The notes under the pieces are model-generated. The model did no database searches. It saw only the letters and a list, made by a program, of their open reading frames with translations, and had not been told where the DNA came from. Positions 15,396 through 24,856 of a DNA stretch of 58,427 nt are shown one piece after another. The stretch's first letter is position 1; each line of letters starts with the position of its first letter. Both the position numbers and the translations under genes were made by a program. This DNA is from Opitutia bacterium (GTDB taxonomy: Bacteria > Verrucomicrobiota > Verrucomicrobiia > Opitutales > UBA953), in the NCBI GenBank assembly GCA_003569165.1, contig BGOI01000011.1, positions 1 to 58,427 on the forward strand, in the 5' to 3' direction.

Positions 15396-17423
15396 TTACG
15401 GCAGCGTCGCGAAGAGGTAGGCCAGCGTACCGCCAAACAATCCCAGTGACACCAGTTTGGCTGTCAGGCGTTCGCGGTCGCTACGGTGCAGCGCGCCCCA
15501 GCGGCCGAGCACCCAGCAGGCCGTGGCGATGAGGGCGAGTCCCAGTGAGGCGTCGCGCACCCAAGCGGCATCTTCCACGAGTGCATTGAGTACCCAGAGC
15601 AGGTAGAGCGCGTAGGCGAACAGCGGGAAGGACATGCCTTGTTTAAGGGACTCCATCCACTCGCCTGGGCGCGGGAGCATCGCGGCAAGGCGGGGGAACA
15701 TCGAAAGAAGCAGGTAGGGTAGCGCCATGCCGAGGCCAATGACGGTGAAGAAGAGCAGCGTCTCGCCCGTGGAGCGTTCCTTGTCCAAGGCGAAGCCTAA
15801 CGCGGCGCCGAGACCGGGCGCCGTGCAGGGCGTGGCTACGACCGTGGCGAGCACGCCCGAGAGGAAGGTTGCGACCCGTCCGTCGCCTTCGCCCGCGGAG
15901 ACGCCGCCCAGGCCGACACCGATCTCGAAGACCCCGGCGAGGCTGAGTCCGAGGACGATCATGAGCACGCAAGTGCCGAGGACGAAGCCGGGGGATTGCA
16001 TCTGGAAGCCCCAGCCGACGGAGGAGCCACCGGATTTAAGTCCGATGATGAGGAGCGCGAGGGCGAGGAAGCTGGCGATGACGCCGGCGGAATAGAGGAG
16101 GCCGTTGAGGATCACCTTGCTACGCGCGGCACCGGCTTCCTTGGCGAAGCCGAGGACCTTGAGGCCGATCATCGGGAAGACGCAGGGCATCAGGTTGAGG
16201 AGGGTGCCGCCGCCGAAAGCCAGGAGCATCCAGATGAAGAACGAGTGCGTCGTGGTCTCCGCTTGGTAGGGCTTACCAGCCGAGACCGCGGAAAGTGCCG
16301 AGAGGACTTCGGTGCCCGTAAGGGCCTCGGAGAGGATGGCAGGGGGCTGGCCCGTTTTCAGGAAGACGTTGAGTGGAATCCCGGTGCGCCCGTATTTGCC
16401 GAGCTCGTTGGCAATGACCGCATCTTTCTTCGTCCAGTCAGCCTTGAGCATCACCACGCCCGCTTGGGTGAGCGCCTTGGCTACGTCATCTTGCGTGTAC
16501 ACGCGCTTATTGACCTGGCAGGTGGCGCACCAGCGGGCGGTGAAGTCGACGTAGACAATCTTGCCGTCGGCGAGAGCCTTCGCCTGCGCCTCCGGAGACC
16601 AGGGCTGCCAGTCGCCCGCCGCCTTGGCCGGAGTGTTCGGCGTGGGTGCCGGCTTCGAGGGTGCTGCGCCTAATACGGCCTTGATGTCGACGAACCCGCC
16701 ATCGGCGGACCGCGTGGTAAAGATCAAGTCTGCCGAATCGAGGGTCTCGGTCGCGTCGGCCAATTCGATGACGATGGTATCTCCGACCAGCTTCTGTTTG
16801 GCCGTGGCCGTGGGTGAGACGAAGCCGCGGACGGGGAACCAAGTCTTGGTCAGTTTATCTCCAGCTGGTAGGACAACCGTGAGCAACTTACCATCGGATG
16901 ATGCCGTGGTCGACAGGCGTGGGCGAAGGGCGGGGTAGAGCTTAGCGTCGTATTTATAAGGGACGTTACCGGCGCCCACTTTGACGGTAAGTTCGACCTG
17001 CTTATCGTGCGGCCAGCATCCGGAGTCGTCGCACTCGAGCCATTCCGCTTTGCCTTTGAAGGTCAGCGTGCCCTTGGCGTCACTGGGGACGGCGACTTCC
17101 ATGAGCAACAAGGTCTCGTCCTCGTAGACGAAGTTCATCACGCCGGACTGGTCGATCAGTTTGGGGCCGGGCCAGATGAAGGCGCCGACTTTCGTGCCGG
17201 AAAGTTCCTGCCACTCCACCGTCGGTGCTTGTCCGGCATCGCCAGGATTCTGCCAGTAGATGTGGAAGTGCGGGTCGCAGCGGAAGCGCATCGCGATGAG
17301 CGCCTTTTCTCCGGGGCGGATATCGGGCGTCAGGTTGACGAGGTCGACCTTCGTGCGGACGGCGGCGCTTAGGTCGCCGAGGAGGGCAAACAGCGAGAAC
17401 AGGCCGAGGGCAAGGAGTCTCAT
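15396..17423 (-). CDS. dsbD: DsbD-family thiol:disulfide reductase with internal thioredoxin domain
   Basis: 675 residues. Signal peptide, then an N-terminal DsbD-alpha-like periplasmic domain with the Cys pair ECDDSGCW (Cys131, Cys136). A thioredoxin domain follows with WCATC at 298-302 and the cis-Pro in GIP at about 350. About eight membrane segments come after residue 395, with NLMPCVFP (Cys414) and ATPCTAPGLG holding the transmembrane Cys pair. All three redox sites of DsbD are present. In E. coli the thioredoxin domain is at the C-terminus; here it sits between alpha domain and membrane domain. It would pass electrons from cytosol to periplasmic thiols. Third gene of a minus-strand run behind prfB and the ATP-grasp-like gene. 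Confidence 0.88.
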   Translation of the reverse strand: MRLLALGLFSLFALLGDLSAAVRTKVDLVNLTPDIRPGEKALIAMRFRCDPHFHIYWQNPGDAGQAPTVEWQELSGTKVGAFIWPGPKLIDQSGVMNFVYEDETLLLMEVAVPSDAKGTLTFKGKAEWLECDDSGCWPHDKQVELTVKVGAGNVPYKYDAKLYPALRPRLSTTASSDGKLLTVVLPAGDKLTKTWFPVRGFVSPTATAKQKLVGDTIVIELADATETLDSADLIFTTRSADGGFVDIKAVLGAAPSKPAPTPNTPAKAAGDWQPWSPEAQAKALADGKIVYVDFTARWCATCQVNKRVYTQDDVAKALTQAGVVMLKADWTKKDAVIANELGKYGRTGIPLNVFLKTGQPPAILSEALTGTEVLSALSAVSAGKPYQAETTTHSFFIWMLLAFGGGTLLNLMPCVFPMIGLKVLGFAKEAGAARSKVILNGLLYSAGVIASFLALALLIIGLKSGGSSVGWGFQMQSPGFVLGTCVLMIVLGLSLAGVFEIGVGLGGVSAGEGDGRVATFLSGVLATVVATPCTAPGLGAALGFALDKERSTGETLLFFTVIGLGMALPYLLLSMFPRLAAMLPRPGEWMESLKQGMSFPLFAYALYLLWVLNALVEDAAWVRDASLGLALIATACWVLGRWGALHRSDRERLTAKLVSLGLFGGTLAYLFATLP

Positions 17424-17473
17424 GGGCCTACCTTGGGCTTTATCCCAGCAGGATGCAAGGCGTCGGAGACGCC

Positions 17474-18862
17474 TTAGGAGACCAGGTGGCAGGGCAGCAG
17501 GGCCGCGTCGCTCATACCGTGGATAATCTTCTTATCCGCGGGGCAGAACGTCGAAAGGATCCCGGAAAGCTCCACCGTATCGTTATCGGCGAAGAAGTAG
17601 GGGCAAAGACGGACGCGTCCGTCGGCGGGAACCACCGAGCCGTCATCGGCGTAGACCGGGTGGGTCAGGCGCGAGGGCTTATGGTATTCTTGCATGACAT
17701 GGAAGGTCTCGTTCTCGGGGTTCAGGGCGTTCTCGATGGCCTCGAGCCATTCTTCGCGGGAGACGTCGCTGCCGAGCGTCACCGAGCGCGCGCCCCAGGC
17801 GGTCTCGTGGAAGCCGCTGGCCTTGATGATCAGGTTGCGTTCGCGTTGGGAGGCCTCGGCGAGTTCGGTCCATTCGCGGATGGGGCGACCGGCAAAGCCA
17901 GGGGCGTGCAGGACTGCCGTCGGCGGGAGCTCGGTCTTCTCCATAATCCAGGTCTGCGGGATGATGCGAAAGAGGGCTTCATAATGATCCTCCGGGAGGT
18001 TTTCTTTCCAAAACTCGGCGAGTTGAGGGTGGTGGAGCAGGGCGAGGCCCAGCTTCTCTTCTTGGAAGGCCTTCATCGGCGGCGTCAGCGTGAGCGTGCC
18101 GGCTTCGACCGCGTTGAAAATACCGTCAGCGCCCTTGACGTTGGCGAGGTCGAAGAGTTCGAAGAAACGGTAGAGGATATCGACGCGGCGAGGCGCGCCG
18201 TCGACGGGGATGTAGGAGCCGTCACCCATCTGCATGATCTGGGCGGGTGCGATGACGTGCACGTCATGGCCGAGGGTGCGGAGTTTCTCGCCGAGCCACT
18301 CGAATTCTGGGCGATAGGTCGCGGCCTCGTCGCTGACGACGATGGCGACGAGCGGGAATTTCTCCTTCGGGGTCAGGCGGGCGAGCGAGGCCATGAACCG
18401 GTCAGGCATGCTATTCGCGCCGATGACGCGGGGGAAGTCTTCGGCGTAGACCTCATTGAGGTAGGCCGTGAGGCCGACGCCACCAGGGACGCTGTCCAAC
18501 TCCGTCATCGTGAAGCCTTGGTCGGTGATGAGCAGGTCTGGGCGCAGGACGACGGGGCACTGGCCTTTGACGGCGCGGTGGCGGCCATGCGCGATGAGGC
18601 CGGCGGGCTTGTAGCGGTCCATGTATTCGGCGACCCAAGGCGCGTAGACCTCGCGGTTGCGGAGGATCTTCTTGTTGGTGAAGGAGCGGAGGTAGAGGCG
18701 TTCGAGCGCGCGATGGTAGCTCAGGCAAGCCGAGCCGATACGCTTTATGTCACGTAGCTGCGCTTCCGTGATGGGCCAAGGCTCCGGCGAAAGCTTCCAG
18801 ATTTTCTCCGCAAAGAGCGGGGTATCGAGGAGCTTCTGGCGGAGGATGTCCCGGGTGGGCAT
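17474..18862 (-). CDS. ATP-grasp-like protein of unknown function
   Basis: 462 residues, intact. I do not recognise a named family with certainty. ELDSVPGGVGLTAYLNE (about 120-136) resembles the acidic Gly-rich segment of circularly permuted ATP-grasp enzymes. The C-terminal NLIIKASGFHETAWGARSV, then GSDVSREEWLEAIENAL and FHVMQEYHKPS, look like the ATP-grasp lysine strand and nucleotide-binding loop. No signal peptide or membrane segment. It could make an amide or peptide bond, but this is inference. It sits 13 bases after prfB and 50 bases before dsbD on the same strand, and neither neighbour points to a substrate. Confidence 0.6.
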   Translation of the reverse strand: MPTRDILRQKLLDTPLFAEKIWKLSPEPWPITEAQLRDIKRIGSACLSYHRALERLYLRSFTNKKILRNREVYAPWVAEYMDRYKPAGLIAHGRHRAVKGQCPVVLRPDLLITDQGFTMTELDSVPGGVGLTAYLNEVYAEDFPRVIGANSMPDRFMASLARLTPKEKFPLVAIVVSDEAATYRPEFEWLGEKLRTLGHDVHVIAPAQIMQMGDGSYIPVDGAPRRVDILYRFFELFDLANVKGADGIFNAVEAGTLTLTPPMKAFQEEKLGLALLHHPQLAEFWKENLPEDHYEALFRIIPQTWIMEKTELPPTAVLHAPGFAGRPIREWTELAEASQRERNLIIKASGFHETAWGARSVTLGSDVSREEWLEAIENALNPENETFHVMQEYHKPSRLTHPVYADDGSVVPADGRVRLCPYFFADNDTVELSGILSTFCPADKKIIHGMSDAALLPCHLVS

Positions 18863-18875
18863 GGGGGCGGAGGAC

Positions 18876-20021
18876 TTAGTCCTCGATCTTAATGTCCTTA
18901 TTACGGGTGCGCGGGCCGCCGGCGCGGAGCCAGCCGTTGATGAACGCGTCGATGTCGCCGTCCATAACCGCCTGAATGTTGCCCGTCTCGACCCCGGTGC
19001 GGAGGTCCTTCACCATCTGGTAAGGTTGGAAGACGTAGGAGCGGATCTGGTTACCCCAGCCGATGTCGCCCTTTTCGCCGTAATATTTCTCCATCTCCGC
19101 GCGCTTGTCGTCGATGGTCTTTTCGTAGATGCGGGCGCGGAGGATCTTCATCGCGAGGGCGCGGTTCTTGACCTGGGAGCGTTCGCGTTGGCAGGCCACG
19201 ACGATGCCCGTCGGGATGTGCGTCAGGCGGACCGCGGATTCGGTCTTATTGACGTGCTGGCCGCCCTTGCCGCTGGAACGGTAGACGTCGACGCGCAGAT
19301 CGGCTTCGTTGACTTCGACGTCGATATCATCGTCGATTTCCGCGACCACGTCGACGGAGGCGAAGGACGTGTGGCGACGAGCGTTGGCGTCGAAAGGGGA
19401 GATACGGACGAGGCGATGGACGCCGCGCTCGGCCTTGACGTAGCCGTAGGCGTTGGGACCTTCGAGGCGGAACGTGGCCTGACTGATGCCCGCGCCTTCG
19501 CCTTCGGCGATGTCTTCGACTTCGATCTTAAAACCACGACGCTCGGCCCAGCGGGTGTACATGCGGTAGAGCAGGTCAGCCCAGTCGTTGGATTCCGTGC
19601 CACCGGCGCCGGCCTTGACGGTGACGATGGCGTTGGAGCGGTCGTGTAGGCCAGAGAGGAACGAAGCGATCTCGAGTTCGGAGACGGCGGCGAGCAGGTC
19701 GGTGCCAAGCTTGCGGAGTTCCTCGACCTCGGCGTCGGCCGTGCCATCCGGCGATTCCGTGATCAGCTCGGCAAGGGTCTTGGCGTCTTCGATCTGGCGT
19801 CGGAAGGCGACCTGGGGGGCGACGATGACCTTATGGCCGTTGCACTCCGAGATGACCTTCTGGGCGGCCTTCTGGCTGTCCCAGAAGTTTTGGGCGGTCA
19901 TGAGCTCTTCGAGTTTCGCAATAGCGGCTTGCTTGCCCGCGACGTCGAGGAACTTCCAGAGGTAGCCGGCGCGGCGTTCGACTTCGTCGAGGCTGGCTCG
20001 GATTTCGGGCGGAATATACAT
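18876..20021 (-). CDS. prfB: Peptide chain release factor 2 (single frame)
   Basis: 381 residues. The GGQ catalytic loop is [17 protein letters not shown]. The stop-codon reading tripeptide is SPF in [15 protein letters not shown], which marks RF2 (UAA/UGA) and not RF1 (PxT). In many bacteria prfB has a programmed +1 frameshift with an in-frame UGA around codon 25. Here the equivalent region reads through as [13 protein letters not shown] with no stop, so autoregulation by frameshifting is absent. Start ATG at 20021. First gene of the run with the ATP-grasp-like and dsbD genes. Confidence 0.96.
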   Translation of the reverse strand: MYIPPEIRASLDEVERRAGYLWKFLDVAGKQAAIAKLEELMTAQNFWDSQKAAQKVISECNGHKVIVAPQVAFRRQIEDAKTLAELITESPDGTADAEVEELRKLGTDLLAAVSELEIASFLSGLHDRSNAIVTVKAGAGGTESNDWADLLYRMYTRWAERRGFKIEVEDIAEGEGAGISQATFRLEGPNAYGYVKAERGVHRLVRISPFDANARRHTSFASVDVVAEIDDDIDVEVNEADLRVDVYRSSGKGGQHVNKTESAVRLTHIPTGIVVACQRERSQVKNRALAMKILRARIYEKTIDDKRAEMEKYYGEKGDIGWGNQIRSYVFQPYQMVKDLRTGVETGNIQAVMDGDIDAFINGWLRAGGPRTRNKDIKIED

Positions 20022-20193
20022 CGGAAAGCGGAAGGAAGGGGGAGGGGCCCTCCTTGGTTGGCGGGCGAAGGTTGGGAATACCTAGGCCATCCTTTGTTTT
20101 CAATGTCAGAGTGGGGCCGGTCGGGCTCTCATTTGCCCGGGCAAGGACTGGTCGCACTTGCACCCCGTCGAGGCTGGGGCATACATCCAGCCC

Positions 20194-22746
20194 ATGTCGT
20201 ATCTCGAAGGCCTGAGTTTCGCCCAGATTGCCGGCCCCTTGCCTGAGCGCCGGGTCCTTGCCAACGGACTCGAGGTTATCTACTCCCATCGGCCCGGCAT
20301 CGGGCTGTGCACCGTCCAGGCCTGGGTCCGCACGGGCAGTATCCATGAGGGACGTTGGGAAGGCTCAGGCATCTCCCACTACCTTGAGCACATGGTCTTC
20401 AAGGGTACCGGTCGCTTCACGAACCGTGAGCTCACTGACGCCATCCATCGCAGCGGGGGTTCCTCCAATGCCTACACGACGTTCGACCGGACGGTCTATT
20501 ACGTCGACGCGCCGCAGGAGGGTTTTGAGACCGCGATGGAAGCGATCGCTGACATGGTCTTCGATCCGCTCATCACGGATGCCGACGCGAAGATGGAGCG
20601 TGAAGTCATTTTACGCGAAATCGCGATGTGCGACGATGAGCATGACCAGATGCTGGCCAAGTCCGTCTTGGAAGAGGCGGTCCGTTCGCATCCTTTACGC
20701 CAACCAGTAATCGGCCATCGCGACCTCTTTGTGCGCATCACCCCGGAGGACCTGCGGTCCTATCACGCCAGCCGCTATGTCCCGACGAACGTCGTGTTGG
20801 CCCTGGGCGGTAGCATGCCCCCGGAGGAAGTCTTCGCTTCCGCCGAACGTTGGTTCGGCCGTTTCGCTCGCCGGCCCCTCATCGATATCGCTGCGCACCA
20901 GGAGCCGCCGCAGGGCGGGGTCCGTCGCGCCGATCTCATCCGCGAGGTCAATACCTCCAAGGGCGTCGCCTGCTGGCGCATCCCGGGTTACTTCGACGAA
21001 GGTCGCCTCGCTACGGACCTCTTCCTCGGTGTACTCGGCGCGGGGAACAGTTCCTTGCTTTGGAGTGAGCTCCGCGAGAAGCGTAAGCTTATCCACGGCA
21101 TCGACGCTTCTGGTTTCGGTATTCGCGATCTAGGCCTCGCTTGGTGCAGTTGGACGGGTGAAGCCGGTACATCCGCCCCCGTGGTGGAACAAGCGATCGC
21201 CGAAGTCGTCGACGGCCTCCTGCAGAAAGGCGTCACGCCTGCCCAGTTTGAGAAGGTGCGTCGCCAGTCGGTCGTCGGCATGGTCAACGGCCAGAAGAAT
21301 ATCCACGGGCTGACCAGCCGCGTCGCCCATGCGGCTACTATCGGTCATGATATTTCCTGGCCGCAACGCGGCGTGGAGCATCTCGCCAAACTGGGTGCCG
21401 AGGACCTCACCCGCGAAGCCCGCAAGTGGCTTCGTCCGGACAACGTTACTTTCGGTACCATGCGTGGGGGGAAGGCGGATGCTTCGGCGGCGATCGCCAC
21501 GGCAACGGCTACGCCGGACCGCTTCGAGACCTTCACCTTGGACAACGGCGTCCGCGTCGTCCTCCAGCACGACGCCACCATCCCCAAGGCCGGAGTCGGC
21601 GTCTTCCTCGCCGGCGGCCTCGCTTATGAAGCGCCCGATAAGCGTGGCACCACTGGCCTGCTCGGCACGATGTTCGCCCGCGATAACGTGCATCGGACCA
21701 AAGAAGAGGTGGCGCACCTCGTCGACAGCATCGGGGCGACCTTCGCCGACCATGGCTCACAGGTCTCCTGCGGTCTCTGGGGTGAGGCCCTGAGTTCGGA
21801 TTTTGAAAAGATCTCCGAACTCATCGCCGACGGTATTCTCGGTCCGAAGATCCTGCCCGAAACTTTCGCCTTGGAGCGCGCCGCCATCATCACCGCCTGC
21901 CGCGAAGCCGAAGACGACATCGTTGAGAAGGCTCGATTGCAGCTCCAGCGCCAGTATTTCGGTGGGCATCCGCTCGCCATCGACGCCTGCGGTACGCCGG
22001 AAACCTTAGCGAAGATTCAGCCGTCCGACCTAGCGGCCTTGCACCAGTCCCTGGTCGTCGCCGACAATATCGTCATCGGCGTCAGTGGCGCCTTCGATCG
22101 CCCGACGGTCATGGAGTTCGTCAACCGCCGCTTCGGCTCCTTGCCGAAGCTTTCGCTGAGCCGCTGCGGCCTGCCCAAGCATGCTCCGTCTAAGGCTAAT
22201 AAGGTCCTCGAGCGGGCGCAGGGTGAACAGGCCGTCGTCGCCATTGCTTTTCCTCATTGTGGATTCGGGCCGGATGAGGTCGTCGCCGCGAACGTGACCG
22301 AAGAACTGCTTAGCGGCATGGCCAGCGGGTTGTTCCGCCGGGTGCGCGAAGAGAAGGGTATGGCCTATTTCGTCGGTGCGACGCGGGTCGAAGTCGTCGA
22401 CCAAGGTATGTTCTACCTTTATGCCGGCACCGCGCCCGCCTCGGCCCAAGAGGTCGCCAAAGAGATGCGCTTGGAGCTTGATCGCCTCCGTAAGGGTAAA
22501 TTCGCCCCGAATGAGATTGAAGATGCCAAGCGTCGCATGCGGGTTTCCCGTCGTCAGGGCCGTCAGTCCGCCGGCGCCCGGATGCAGGGGGCGCTCGTGC
22601 GCGAGGTGGCTGGCCTAGGGGCTAATTTCGATGCCGAGTGGGAACGTCGCATGAGCCTGACGGATGAAGCCGCCGTGCAGGGATTCGCCCAGCGCTACCT
22701 CGACGCTCAATTCGAGCAAGAGCTCATCGTCCTCCCGAAGGAGTGA
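20194..22746 (+). CDS. M16-family zinc metallopeptidase, two-domain
   Basis: 850 residues from ATG 20194. The N-terminal half has the inverted zinc motif HYLEHMVFKGT (HxxEH) and the downstream Glu in EREVILREIAM. The second half begins near LDNGVRVVLQHDA and repeats the M16 fold with GTTGLLGTMFARDNVHRT in place of the zinc motif, so it is the inactive clamshell half. Both halves in one chain resemble the long (pitrilysin- or PqqL-like) class. No signal peptide is visible, so it is probably cytosolic. Stands alone: divergent from prfB across a 172-base gap in which I see no clear promoter, and convergent without a gap with the transporter gene. Confidence 0.9.
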   Translation: MSYLEGLSFAQIAGPLPERRVLANGLEVIYSHRPGIGLCTVQAWVRTGSIHEGRWEGSGISHYLEHMVFKGTGRFTNRELTDAIHRSGGSSNAYTTFDRTVYYVDAPQEGFETAMEAIADMVFDPLITDADAKMEREVILREIAMCDDEHDQMLAKSVLEEAVRSHPLRQPVIGHRDLFVRITPEDLRSYHASRYVPTNVVLALGGSMPPEEVFASAERWFGRFARRPLIDIAAHQEPPQGGVRRADLIREVNTSKGVACWRIPGYFDEGRLATDLFLGVLGAGNSSLLWSELREKRKLIHGIDASGFGIRDLGLAWCSWTGEAGTSAPVVEQAIAEVVDGLLQKGVTPAQFEKVRRQSVVGMVNGQKNIHGLTSRVAHAATIGHDISWPQRGVEHLAKLGAEDLTREARKWLRPDNVTFGTMRGGKADASAAIATATATPDRFETFTLDNGVRVVLQHDATIPKAGVGVFLAGGLAYEAPDKRGTTGLLGTMFARDNVHRTKEEVAHLVDSIGATFADHGSQVSCGLWGEALSSDFEKISELIADGILGPKILPETFALERAAIITACREAEDDIVEKARLQLQRQYFGGHPLAIDACGTPETLAKIQPSDLAALHQSLVVADNIVIGVSGAFDRPTVMEFVNRRFGSLPKLSLSRCGLPKHAPSKANKVLERAQGEQAVVAIAFPHCGFGPDEVVAANVTEELLSGMASGLFRRVREEKGMAYFVGATRVEVVDQGMFYLYAGTAPASAQEVAKEMRLELDRLRKGKFAPNEIEDAKRRMRVSRRQGRQSAGARMQGALVREVAGLGANFDAEWERRMSLTDEAAVQGFAQRYLDAQFEQELIVLPKE

Positions 22747-24011
22747 TCAGGCGTCCTCGAAGTGCCGCTTCGCAAACCAGGCCGAAAGAATGCCGGGTAT
22801 GGCGAGGCTGAGTGCGAACAGGAAGTATTGGGCGTAGCCGAGACGCTCGGCCAAGTGGCCCGCCCAGAGTCCTGGTAGGTAATTAGCGAGCAGGGCGAAG
22901 GTAGAGAGCGCGGCGTAGCGCACGGGGGCCCCAGGGCCCGACGCCAGTTTCATCATCGCTAGGATCAGTGCGCAGAGACCGGCACCGTAAACGATGTACT
23001 CCACGATGAAGACGCTGCCGATGATCCAAAGGTTGTGGCTTCCGTCGTACGCCAGCCAGGCGAAGGCCACCAAGGGTAGGTGCATCGTGATTCCGAGCGG
23101 TAGGAGCGCTCGGGCCAAACCGAGCCTAGCCACCACGAGTGAGCCGATGACGCCGCCGAGCGCCAAGCCGCCGACGGCCGACATCATGCGGAGTACCGCA
23201 TAGGTTTCGTTACTAAGGCCTAAGCCGCCCGCTGTGGTCTTCGTGGCGAAGACCGGGATGATCCGGGCCATGTGTACTTCGCTCGCCCGATAGAACAGGA
23301 TGAGGGCGAGGACGGCGAGTAGTCGCCTGTCGCTGAGCAGGGAGCGCAAGCCAGCGAGCATCTCACGGAAGCGATCCCGGATCGTGCTCGTATCGGTGGA
23401 GGTGATGGGCTCAGCCGCGAGCCCCCAAGCATTGGCCACTAAGGTTGCTAGGGCAAGGATGCCGGCTGTGGCTAGCGCCCAGGACCAGGCATCAGCGGTC
23501 TGCGGCCCGTAGTCCATGATGCGACCCACGAGCCAGATGAGTCCGGGGCCGGCGAGCACTACGCCGACCTTCGTCGCGACGTTGAGGATGCCAGAGTGCG
23601 TTGCGCGGCTCTTATCGTCGAGGGAGGCGACGAAGTAACCATCGAGGGCGAAGTCATGGGCGGCCGCGAAGAGCGAGAGCAGGATGAGGCAACCGATAAT
23701 CGGGGTGGTTGAGAATTGGTCGGCGCCCACGTAGTAGGCGAGCACGCCAAGCAGGGCGGCGATACCCAGTTCGGCGGTGAGGATGAAGCGCCGCGGGTTG
23801 AAGCCGGCGACGAGGGGGAGAGCAGTATCTTACAGCCGACGATTAAGCCGAAGACCGCGACGGCTTGCGTGATCTGGGAGTCCGCATAGCCCATGTCCTT
23901 GAGCGCCACCGGCAGGGCTTCATCCCGGACCGCCGCAGGAATGGATTGGAACAGGTAGGCCGCGAAGACCCAGAGCCAGGCGCGGCGGGGGATCGTCGCA
24001 GGCCCTTTCAT
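22747..24011 (-). CDS. MFS transporter, AmpG/PAT-like (one frameshift)
   Basis: About 420 residues when joined. The N-terminal part starts MKGPATIPRRAWLWVFAAYL and reads to a break near 23820. The other frame continues from GFNPRRFILTAELG to the stop at 22747. About 12 membrane segments. DGYFVASLDDKSRATHSG, with the next helix KVGVVLAGPGLIW, resembles the AmpG muropeptide permease and acetyl-CoA transporter (PAT) group, as does AVRDEALPVALKDMGY at the first loop. The substrate is uncertain; muropeptides are one option. Last gene of the minus-strand run that starts with mlaE, 3 bases after the preceding stop. The break is probably a read error. Confidence 0.7.
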
Positions 24012-24014
24012 CGA

Positions 24015-24851
24015 TTAGGCGCCTTCGCCGAGCTGAGCGCGGCCGAAGTGATCAACCGAGCGGAGCAGGCCGTCGACAAATTTGGCAACGGTGATGTTCA
24101 GGCCGAGCAGTTCGGAGTCTGTCAGGTTCAGCATTTCGCCTGGCTTAAAGGTGCGAGTGGTGTCCGTCAGGCGGGCGACCATCTTGGGCTTATTCTCATC
24201 GGTGAGGCCATGGCGCGTGACCCCCGGCGGAAGTTCGGGGGCTGCTTCCGGGGCCTTTTCAGGTTCGGCGGGGGCTTCGAAATCCTGCATCGCTTTGAAC
24301 TCCAAAGTGAGGGAACCGTCCGGGGTGATGTCGTCGTTGGTGACGAGGCCACCGCGCACGAGGACGCGCAGGGCGGCGGCGAGGCTGAAGACGCCGTCTT
24401 CTAGGTCGCAGACGATGCCAAAGTTCTCTTCGAGGGCCGTGAAGCGGTCCTGCAGCGTCATTTTTTGGAAGGCGTTCTGTTTATCCGAAATGATCTTCTC
24501 GATGAGCGGGTCGCGGCGCTGGTTTTTGCCTTGTTCGCGGATGAACAGGCACAGCAGGTGGCACTGCACCATGGCTTCCGAGGAAAGCGTCAGCAGGTCA
24601 TTGACCGTCGTGCGCATCATCAGGCCGCGGGCATAGGCGAGCATCTGTTCTGGAGGCAGGTGGGCCTGCGGGACGGGCATGACGCGCGAGACCGAGGAGA
24701 AGTGTTCGTAGGCCTTGGGATCGGCCGTGTGCAGTCCGGCAATGCTGAATGCGAGCATATCATGCTGGCGTTGGAGGGCCGTGAAGAACGTGCGGCTGAT
24801 GTTCTGGAGCGAGAGGACGTTCTCGCCGTTGCCGGTCGGGGGCTGCGACAT
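24015..24851 (-). CDS. Conserved-looking protein of unknown function
   Basis: 278 residues from ATG 24851; the longer frame upstream overlaps the next gene and is spurious. Not recognised. The sequence is soluble and mostly helical by eye, with no signal peptide or membrane segment. The middle has MVQCHLLCLFIREQGKNQ, and the region around residue 200 is Glu-Ala-Pro-rich (a linker). KPGEMLNLTDSELLGLNITVAK near the C-terminus resembles a short amphipathic helix pair. It lies 5 bases after the SpoU-like gene and 3 bases before the MFS gene, within a co-directional run, so it is probably translated from the same message. Confidence 0.65.
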   Translation of the reverse strand: MSQPPTGNGENVLSLQNISRTFFTALQRQHDMLAFSIAGLHTADPKAYEHFSSVSRVMPVPQAHLPPEQMLAYARGLMMRTTVNDLLTLSSEAMVQCHLLCLFIREQGKNQRRDPLIEKIISDKQNAFQKMTLQDRFTALEENFGIVCDLEDGVFSLAAALRVLVRGGLVTNDDITPDGSLTLEFKAMQDFEAPAEPEKAPEAAPELPPGVTRHGLTDENKPKMVARLTDTTRTFKPGEMLNLTDSELLGLNITVAKFVDGLLRSVDHFGRAQLGEGA

Positions 24852-24856
24852 GGGGA

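Noticed and set aside
19940-19965. Programmed frameshift site in prfB
   Set aside because: No in-frame stop or CTTTGA slip sequence is present; the gene is open from start to end.
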